Source: Microbacterium aoyamense
GTDB lineage: Bacteria; Actinomycetota; Actinomycetes; Actinomycetales; Microbacteriaceae
Assembly (NCBI RefSeq): GCF_023155855.1
Contig: NZ_JAKNUT010000003.1
Location: 186,001-250,000, forward strand
DNA length: 64,000 nt
Direction: 5' to 3'
Shown: positions 58,116 to 64,000 of the stretch, piece after piece
Position numbering within the stretch: the first letter of the stretch is position 1
Layout: every line of letters begins with the position of its first letter
Notes under the pieces: generated by a model
The model's input: the letters and a program-made list of their open reading frames with translations, nothing else
Databases searched by the model: none
Told to the model about the DNA's origin: nothing
Position numbers and translations under genes: made by a program

Positions 58116-59006
58116 ATGAGCAACCCCACTTCGTCCCACGGCGAACCCGTCGAGGAGCCGGTCGTCGCCGACGACGACATCGTCGTGCGCGCGCAGGAGG
58201 GACTCGCGGACGCCGAGGCCGCACGCGTAGAGGATGCCGTTGTCGTCGAAGAGCCCGTCGCGGTGGAAGAGACCGCGGTCGCAGCGGAACCCGACCCGTG
58301 GGACAGCCCCGAAGCGGCCACACTGGCGTACGAGCCGGCCGCCGAGGCCGAGACGACGGTGTACGAGCCGGTCGTCACGCCCAGCGAGCCGGTCGTCGAA
58401 GCGCCCGTCGTCGCGCCGGCGCCCATCCTTCCCGGTCCGTCGCCGATCTTCGTGCAGGCGCCGGAGGCCCCGCGGCCGCGCGGCAACCGCGCCGCCGCCG
58501 GCGCGATCGGGCTGCTCGCGGCCGTCAGCTTCGCGGTCCTGTACCTCGGCGCGGCGCTCGGTTTCGGCGCGCTGCAGGGCGTCGTCACCGCGGAGAACGT
58601 CGGCAGCGCGGCCCTCACGGCACTCGGCACGTGGGGCCTGTGGGTTCCGACGGTCGTCTTCTTCATCGCCTTCTGGCTGCTCGGTGCCATCATCAACCGC
58701 GGTCGGTGGGGTGTCTGGGTCGTCACGGGTCTGCTCGTGGGCGTCGCCGCGTATGGCGGCCACATCCTCGGTCAGCTCTTCGAGGCTCCGTTCTGGGAGC
58801 TCACCGCGTCCGAGGGCCAGACCCTCGTCGAGGGCCAGCTCCTCGCGCCGCTCGCGATCGCGGCCTTCGTCTTCGGGCGTGAGCTCACGATCTGGTTCGG
58901 CGCGTGGGCGGCGGCTCGCGGCAAGCGGGTGACCGAGCTCAACATCGAGGCGCAGCGCGAATACGAGCGCACGCTCGAGGCAGGCCCGCAGCTCGTCCGA
59001 GCCTGA
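58116..59006 (+). CDS. Membrane protein with acidic disordered N-terminus
   Basis: A 296-residue protein. The first 125 residues are acidic and rich in Glu/Val/Ala/Pro (EEPVVADDDIVV, VVVEEPVAVEETAVAAEPDPWD) and should be disordered. Four helices follow (GAIGLLAAVSFAVLYLGAAL, VPTVVFFIAFWLLGAI, VWVVTGLLVGVAAYGGHIL, LLAPLAIAAFVFGRELTIW) and a helical basic tail (RELNIEAQREYERTLE-like). The function is unknown. TGAGGAG precedes ATG 58116. Its stop overlaps the next gene (TGATG), so they are translated together. Confidence 0.78.
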   Translation: MSNPTSSHGEPVEEPVVADDDIVVRAQEGLADAEAARVEDAVVVEEPVAVEETAVAAEPDPWDSPEAATLAYEPAAEAETTVYEPVVTPSEPVVEAPVVAPAPILPGPSPIFVQAPEAPRPRGNRAAAGAIGLLAAVSFAVLYLGAALGFGALQGVVTAENVGSAALTALGTWGLWVPTVVFFIAFWLLGAIINRGRWGVWVVTGLLVGVAAYGGHILGQLFEAPFWELTASEGQTLVEGQLLAPLAIAAFVFGRELTIWFGAWAAARGKRVTELNIEAQREYERTLEAGPQLVRA

Positions 59007-59491
59007 TGTCCTCCGCGGGCGACGACCGCGCGCCGCGCGTGCGTCCTCCGGTGGCGGTGGCGTTGGCGACGGTCGTGTTCGCGACGCTCGTGATCTTCGG
59101 ATTCGGGATGCTGTCGCTCGCGCTCGACGAGGACGTCATCGCGATGCCGGGCTTGGGTCAGGTCCCCGGCATCCTGTCGCTCTCCATCGCGGCGGTGTCG
59201 TTCGCGGTGCTTCTCGCGATCGCCCTCCGGCAGTCCGCGCCGTCGTTCTGGGCCGTCGCGTGGATCACTCCGGCGGTGTTCCTGGTGTATCTCGCGACCC
59301 TGTGGATCGGTGCTGTCGGTGTCGGGGCGGGTATCGCGGCGGCCGCGGCGATCGCCGGACGCGTCGCGACGACGTGGTTCGGAGCGGTCCCCGCGGGGGC
59401 GGCGGCGGTCGCCGCCTGGGGCGGGATGGCGCTCGTGCGCACACGCGCCGACCGGCCCAGGTGGCCGTGGGAGCACGACGACGATGAATGA
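59006..59491 (+). CDS. Four-helix membrane protein
   Basis: A 161-residue protein with four hydrophobic helices (AVALATVVFATLVIFGFGML, ILSLSIAAVSFAVLLAIAL, AWITPAVFLVYLATLWIGA, ATTWFGAVPAGAAAVAAWGGM) and an acidic end (WPWEHDDDE). ATG 59006 overlaps the upstream stop (TGATG) and its end overlaps the next start by 8 bp, so it sits in a translationally coupled chain of three. The family is not recognised. Confidence 0.78.
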   Translation: MSSAGDDRAPRVRPPVAVALATVVFATLVIFGFGMLSLALDEDVIAMPGLGQVPGILSLSIAAVSFAVLLAIALRQSAPSFWAVAWITPAVFLVYLATLWIGAVGVGAGIAAAAAIAGRVATTWFGAVPAGAAAVAAWGGMALVRTRADRPRWPWEHDDDE

Positions 59492-60194
59492 AACCCCGCA
59501 CAACCCCGGAATTCCGGGCGGGAACGGCTACCGTGGGACCGTGGAGCGTTCCCTCGAGACGCAGGTGAGCCAGGCGGTCGACGCCTGGCTCGCGTGGCTG
59601 CCCCGCTGGGAGCCCGCGACGCACCGCGGCCGTGTCGCCCCCTGCCGTCGCTGCCTCGGCTCGCCCGTGCTCTCGGCGGCCGGGCTCGGCGCGGACGTGC
59701 CGCACGGCGTCCAGCACGGCCTCTCGACGCGCATCAAGACGATCGTGGACCACTCGGTCGCCGACTACACGGCCCTGAATCTGCCGATGCTGCAGGCCGA
59801 GCTGGACCACCAAGCCGCCCGAAACCGCGCCCGCAGCTACCGCCCCGCCGAGGGCCTGGATCCCGAGTTCGAGGGCTTGCCACTGGACCCCGAGCCGATC
59901 CCGGGGGCGCCGTTCCTCTTCACCGTCGCGGGCCTCGCGCAGGAGGCCGACGCGGATGTGCCCGCGCTTCCGCCGCTGACCGAGGAAGCCAAAGCGGCGC
60001 TGCGGCAGGAAGTCGGTCTCGCCGACGACTACGCCAACATGGTCGGTCGTGAGGTGTGCACGGTACTCCTGCATCACCGACTGCGGATCCAGTCCGCCGT
60101 CGGCGAGTACGTCGAACCGCAGATCGAGGCGATGCTGGAAGAGCTCTCGCGGTCCCTCGACGTGCCGTTCGACCCGTCGGATCCCGCATCCTGA
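59484..60194 (+). CDS. Hypothetical protein with two Cys pairs
   Basis: A 236-residue soluble protein, last in the coupled three-gene chain. The beginning has an amphipathic helix (QVSQAVDAWLAWLPRW) and a CRRC pair (VAPCRRCLGS). A helical stretch follows with LSTRIKTIVDHSVADYTALNLPMLQAEL, and the C-terminal third is helical (VCTVLLHHRLRIQSAVGEYV...LEELSRSL). The family is seen in Microbacteriaceae but I cannot name a function. ATG 59484 overlaps the previous gene by 8 bp. Confidence 0.75.
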   Translation: MNETPHNPGIPGGNGYRGTVERSLETQVSQAVDAWLAWLPRWEPATHRGRVAPCRRCLGSPVLSAAGLGADVPHGVQHGLSTRIKTIVDHSVADYTALNLPMLQAELDHQAARNRARSYRPAEGLDPEFEGLPLDPEPIPGAPFLFTVAGLAQEADADVPALPPLTEEAKAALRQEVGLADDYANMVGREVCTVLLHHRLRIQSAVGEYVEPQIEAMLEELSRSLDVPFDPSDPAS

Positions 60195-60329
60195 CGCGGA
60201 TCCCGGCACAGTTCTCCACAGTCTCCGCTCAGCCAGATGAGGCACCCTTTGTTAGCATGGGCGCACTCGGGCGTGCCATGTTCGAGCATCCCGTCGGATC
60301 CCGGCGGCTGACCCCTGGGGGAGGGATCC

Positions 60330-61466
60330 GTGGCGACACGTCTGCCTTCGGCTCCTCCCATCCTGCCCGGGCTCGCCTACATCCGCCCGCTCGGATCGGG
60401 TGGATTCGCGGATGTGTTCCTGTACGAACAGGACATGCCGCGGCGCAACGTCGCCGTGAAGGTGCTCCCGAGCGACGTCCGCGACCCCGACCTGCGGCGG
60501 ATGTTCAACGCCGAAGCCGACGTCCTCGCGCATCTTTCGGCGCACCCCGCGATCGTCACGGTCTATCAGGCGAGCATCTCGGCCGACGGCCGACCGTACA
60601 TCGTCATGGAGTACTGCCCGGGGTCGCTCTCGCGGCGCTACCGGATCGAGCGGATCCCGGTGCCCGAGGTGCTTGCGATCGGCGTCCGCATGGCGAGTGC
60701 ACTGGAGTCGGCGCATCGCGCCGGCCTCGTGCACCGCGACGTCAAGCCGAGCAACATCCTGATCACGACCTTCGGCATCCCCGTGCTCGCCGACTTCGGG
60801 ATCTCGTCTTCACTGCAGCGCGAGACCGCGGACGAAGTGCTCGCGATGTCGATTCCGTGGAGCGCACCCGAGGTCGTCGCCGAAGACACGGCGGGCACGA
60901 TCGCGAGTGAGGTGTGGAGCCTCGGAGCGACCGTGTACTCGCTCCTCGCGGGCCACAGCCCGTTCGAGCGTCGTGAGCGCGGACAGAACACCAAGGAGCA
61001 GCTGCGCCGGCGCATCGCCCGAGCGACGTACATCGACATCCCCCGCACCGACGTGCCCCCTTCGCTCCAGGCCGTCCTCTCGCGCTCGATGAGCCGCGAC
61101 CCCTCGCGTCGCTACGCGTCCGCCCGTGAGTTCGCCGAGGCGCTCCAGGATGTGCAGAGCGAATTGGGCATCTCGCCGACGGCGCTCGAAGTGCCGGACG
61201 AGGAATGGGCTCCGGCATCCGATCCGGTCGACTTCTCCGACGACTCCCTCCGCGGGCCCGCGCGGTCGCACCTCGACGACGCGACGAGGCGCAAAGTGCG
61301 CCCGGGGTCCGGCGTGGCCGCACTCGTGCGCGACGAGGACACCGACATCTCGTCGCCGCAGCGCACGCAGGGGCGCAGCGCCGCGACGATCGCGATCGTC
61401 GTCGCCGCCGTCGTGACCCTCGTCGCGGGTATCGTCACGGCGCTGTTCGCGACCGGGGTGATCTGA
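60330..61466 (+). CDS. Transmembrane Ser/Thr protein kinase
   Basis: A 378-residue kinase starting at GTG 60330 after GGGGGAGGG. The kinase domain (about 15-280) is complete: glycine loop LGSGGFADVF at 21-30, ATP lysine 44 in VAVKVL, catalytic HRDVKPSN with Asp137, DFG at 155-157, and SIPWSAPEV in the activation segment. After an acidic/basic linker one transmembrane helix closes the protein (AATIAIVVAAVVTLVAGIV), with almost nothing outside and no PASTA repeats. It should phosphorylate proteins inside the cell. Its stop overlaps the ATG of the Ig-like protein (TGATG), so the two are coupled. Confidence 0.92.
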   Translation: MATRLPSAPPILPGLAYIRPLGSGGFADVFLYEQDMPRRNVAVKVLPSDVRDPDLRRMFNAEADVLAHLSAHPAIVTVYQASISADGRPYIVMEYCPGSLSRRYRIERIPVPEVLAIGVRMASALESAHRAGLVHRDVKPSNILITTFGIPVLADFGISSSLQRETADEVLAMSIPWSAPEVVAEDTAGTIASEVWSLGATVYSLLAGHSPFERRERGQNTKEQLRRRIARATYIDIPRTDVPPSLQAVLSRSMSRDPSRRYASAREFAEALQDVQSELGISPTALEVPDEEWAPASDPVDFSDDSLRGPARSHLDDATRRKVRPGSGVAALVRDEDTDISSPQRTQGRSAATIAIVVAAVVTLVAGIVTALFATGVI

Positions 61467-64000
61467 TGCGCCGCCGTGTGGTCGGCGGCATCGCGGCGGT
61501 GACGGCCGCGACCGCGCTCGTCATCGGCGCGAGCATCGTCTGGCCGGGTCTCGACGCGAAGGAGACCCCTGATGTGGATGCCGCGGTCTGGGCGCTCCAG
61601 ACCGCGGACGGCAAGCGGTACGCGCGCGTCAACACGTCGGTGGGTGAACTCGACACCGTCCGCAGCATCAGCAATCCGGATCTCGTGGCGCAGTCGCCGA
61701 CGGGTGCGTACGTGTTCAGCGACAGTCTGAGCAAAGTGACCAGGATCGACGAGGCGATGCCGACCGACCTCGACGCCGAGGCGCTCCAGTCGTCGACGTC
61801 CACGCCCGGCGGCACCGTCGACGTCGCGACCGCCGACGACTTCGTGGCCTACCTCACCGACGCAGGAACGGTCTTCGCCGGCCGGCTGTCCGACGAGACC
61901 ATCCCGCAGGTCGACCCCACGGGCGAGGACGAAGACGAGCCGCAGTACACCGCCGATGCGATCGCGGTCGACGATCGCGGCAATCTCTTCCTGTATTCGC
62001 GACAGGATGCCTCGGTCATCCGCTACGACATCGCCGGGGCGGTCGTGCGCGCGCGGGACGCCCTGACGGCCGAAGGTCTCGCCACCCCCGTCATCACGGC
62101 GGCGGGCGGTGCGTGGGCGGTCGTGGACGCCGACGACGGCGACGTGTGGCTCGAGGGCGCGGACGCACCGGCCGCGACCCCCACGACAGGTCCCGTCGTC
62201 GTCGGGGATGCCGACTCATCCGGCGACGCGATCTACCTCGCCGACGAGAGTTCGGTCGTGAAAGTCCCCGTCGACGGCTCGACGATCACCTCGCCCTTCG
62301 GGCTCGACAGCGTCCTGGGCACGCCCGCACGCCCGCTCATCCATGACGGCCTCGTCTACGCGGCATGGCTCGGCCAGGGTGACGCGGGCGGCACGTTCTG
62401 GCCCGGTGAAGGGATCGGGCAGACACTCGACTACGACGGCGGCACACTGGCGGGCCAGCGCCGACCGATGTTCGTCGAGAACGGCGAGTCGATCGTGCTC
62501 AACGAGACCCGGTCGGGGTGGGTCTGGACGATTCCGGACGGAGACATCGTCGCGTCGAGCCAGGACTGGACGCTCGACGACAACATCGCGCCGGCGGTCG
62601 AGACCAGCGACGAGCAGCTTTCCGTCATGCTCGATCCGAAGCCTCCCGTCGCCGAACCGGATGCCTTCGGCGTTCGGGCGGGCAGTCTCGCATCCCTCCC
62701 CGTCCTGATGAACGACCATGATCCGAACGAGGACGTCCTGACGATCGACCCCGCATCGGTGACGGGCCTCGATCCGGGCTTCGGCACCGTGTCGATCACC
62801 GACTCGGGCCAGCGACTCGCGGTCCGCCTCGCGCCGGGCGCGAGCGGCACGGCGACGTTCTCGTACGCGGTGACCGATGGCACGAGCGAAGGCGGTCTCG
62901 TCTCGCCGCCCGCGACGGTCACGCTCACGGTGGTTCCCGAGGCGGACAACGCCGCACCGGAGTGGTGCGGTGTTGCGGGCTGCCTCCTCGACTGGCCCGA
63001 GCCCGAGGTCTCCCGCGATGGCACCGTGACGATCCCCGTCCTCCAGGGATGGGTCGACCCCGACGGGGATCCCCTCCTGCTCCTGTCGGCCGAGATCGTC
63101 TCGGGCGGCGGGAGCGCCGTGGCCACGCCGGCCGGCGACGTCGTCTACCAGCACAGCGACGACGGCCGGACCGAAGACCTCACGGTCGAGATCGCTGTCA
63201 CGGTCGCCGACACGCGCGGAGGCGAGACCCAGAAGCAGTTGAACGTCCGGGTGTCGTCTCAGCCCGAGTTGAGCGTCGAGTCCTTCGCGGTGACCGAGGA
63301 ACTCGGCTCCGGTACGACGATCGACGTCGCCCCGCACGTGACCGGCACGACGGGAGTGCTCTCACTCGAGTCCGTGCGCGTGCTCGACGACGCCCCGGCG
63401 TCGGCGACGATCGTGGGCGGCACCACGGGCTTCGACTTCTCGCCGCGCAGTGCCGGCACCTACCGGGTCGATTTCACCCTGACCGACGGCACGGACGACG
63501 CGAGTGGCACGGTGCGCATCACGGTGCTCCCCGACGGCGCCGTGCCACCGCTCACGACGGCTCCCGTCGTGGCGTTCGTCCGTCCGCAGGAGGACGCGAC
63601 GGTCGACGTGTTCACCGCCGTGTCCAACCCGACCAACCGCGTCCTGCTGCTGAGCGATCTGGTGCCGATCGCCGATCCCGGCGCGACGATGTCGGTGGAT
63701 GCCGTGGGCCAGAACTACCTGCGTGTCTCGGGAACGACCGCCACAGGTGCGCCGGGGCGCCTGGGTACCGTGCGATACACGGTCAGCGACGGCACCGAGG
63801 ACGAGGGGGCGAGCGTCGAGGGTGAGGCGACCGTCTACCTCCTGCCCGTCGCGCCGGCGCTGGCGCCGATCGCGGTCGATGACACGGTGGCGGTCCGGGC
63901 CGGGGCGCAGGTCGACATCCCCGTGCTCGAGAACGACATCTCGCCGTCGGGCGGGCGGCCGACGCTGGACCCGTCATCCGTGACGTCGACGGGAGACGCG
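61466..64000 (+). CDS. Large Ig-like/cadherin-like repeat surface protein (partial, runs off the window)
   Basis: The first 845 codons of an open frame with no stop before the window end. An N-terminal membrane anchor/signal (RRRVVGGIAAVTAATALVIGASIVWPGL) precedes about 350 residues of beta-rich, propeller-like sequence (VDDRGNLFLYSRQDASVIRYD, DSSGDAIYLADESSVVKVPVDG). From about 395 there are successive Ig-like domains of about 90-100 residues, recognisable by repeats of 'P.a..D.f.vraGs...lpVL.NDhDPn.D.L' and 'G.f.Ys/vtDGt.d'. Actinobacterial loci of this kind pair a surface Ig-repeat protein with a kinase and, further on, MoxR/DUF58/transglutaminase genes; those would lie outside the window. 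ATG 61466 overlaps the kinase stop. Confidence 0.85.
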   Translation, partial: MRRRVVGGIAAVTAATALVIGASIVWPGLDAKETPDVDAAVWALQTADGKRYARVNTSVGELDTVRSISNPDLVAQSPTGAYVFSDSLSKVTRIDEAMPTDLDAEALQSSTSTPGGTVDVATADDFVAYLTDAGTVFAGRLSDETIPQVDPTGEDEDEPQYTADAIAVDDRGNLFLYSRQDASVIRYDIAGAVVRARDALTAEGLATPVITAAGGAWAVVDADDGDVWLEGADAPAATPTTGPVVVGDADSSGDAIYLADESSVVKVPVDGSTITSPFGLDSVLGTPARPLIHDGLVYAAWLGQGDAGGTFWPGEGIGQTLDYDGGTLAGQRRPMFVENGESIVLNETRSGWVWTIPDGDIVASSQDWTLDDNIAPAVETSDEQLSVMLDPKPPVAEPDAFGVRAGSLASLPVLMNDHDPNEDVLTIDPASVTGLDPGFGTVSITDSGQRLAVRLAPGASGTATFSYAVTDGTSEGGLVSPPATVTLTVVPEADNAAPEWCGVAGCLLDWPEPEVSRDGTVTIPVLQGWVDPDGDPLLLLSAEIVSGGGSAVATPAGDVVYQHSDDGRTEDLTVEIAVTVADTRGGETQKQLNVRVSSQPELSVESFAVTEELGSGTTIDVAPHVTGTTGVLSLESVRVLDDAPASATIVGGTTGFDFSPRSAGTYRVDFTLTDGTDDASGTVRITVLPDGAVPPLTTAPVVAFVRPQEDATVDVFTAVSNPTNRVLLLSDLVPIADPGATMSVDAVGQNYLRVSGTTATGAPGRLGTVRYTVSDGTEDEGASVEGEATVYLLPVAPALAPIAVDDTVAVRAGAQVDIPVLENDISPSGGRPTLDPSSVTSTGDA

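Overview
The window is high-GC DNA from an actinobacterium, most likely Microbacterium or a close Microbacteriaceae relative. The grounds are the strong G/C third-position bias, GTG and TTG starts behind good Shine-Dalgarno (SD) sequences, a TTG-started rpoB of actinobacterial length, LALAGC/LAGC lipoboxes, and many GGATGC/GCATCC hexamers where GGACGC/GCGTCC would be expected. I saw no rRNA, convincing tRNA, CRISPR array or IS element.

Layout. 0-2.0 kb: SprT-like protein, TPR protein and spermidine-synthase-like protein, all minus. 2.2-5.9 kb: peptide-type ABC importer (binding lipoprotein and two permeases, no ATPase here). 6-9.2 kb: small membrane proteins, an HD hydrolase and a DUF389 protein. 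9.4-18.1 kb: a carbohydrate cluster with a secreted 980-aa glycosidase, a LacI regulator, a sugar ABC importer and a beta-propeller glycosidase; a 14-bp operator-like word recurs upstream of both arms. 18.2-18.6 kb: a frameshifted relic resembling a GH3 beta-glucosidase C-terminus. 18.7-26.8 kb: DUF2254 protein, DinB-like protein, and an XRE/NB-ARC/TPR regulator divergent from two alpha/beta hydrolases and a SnoaL-like protein.

26.9-37.0 kb looks accessory. It holds short unrecognised genes in mixed orientation, a DUF4238-like protein, a NYN-domain protein, a ribbon-helix-helix toxin-antitoxin pair, a MORN-like protein and a serine resolvase that abuts a strong terminator at the right edge. 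37.0-43.6 kb: DUF805 protein; an unusual 571-aa protein with a gamma-glutamylcyclotransferase-like domain and C-terminal membrane segments; a fused dual-ATPase of the peptide ABC type (a candidate partner for the importer at 2-6 kb); and pxpA plus a pxpB-pxpC fusion for 5-oxoproline hydrolysis.

43.6-48.9 kb holds the most unusual system: two tandem paralogous proteins of about 870 residues, each DUF4062 - STAND/NB-ARC ATPase - helical repeat, next to and divergent from rpoB-rpoC (49.2-56.6 kb). Their DUF4062 domains are nearly identical while the rest has diverged. 56.7-64 kb: small membrane/lipoproteins, then a Ser/Thr kinase translationally coupled to a large Ig-like repeat surface protein that runs off the window.
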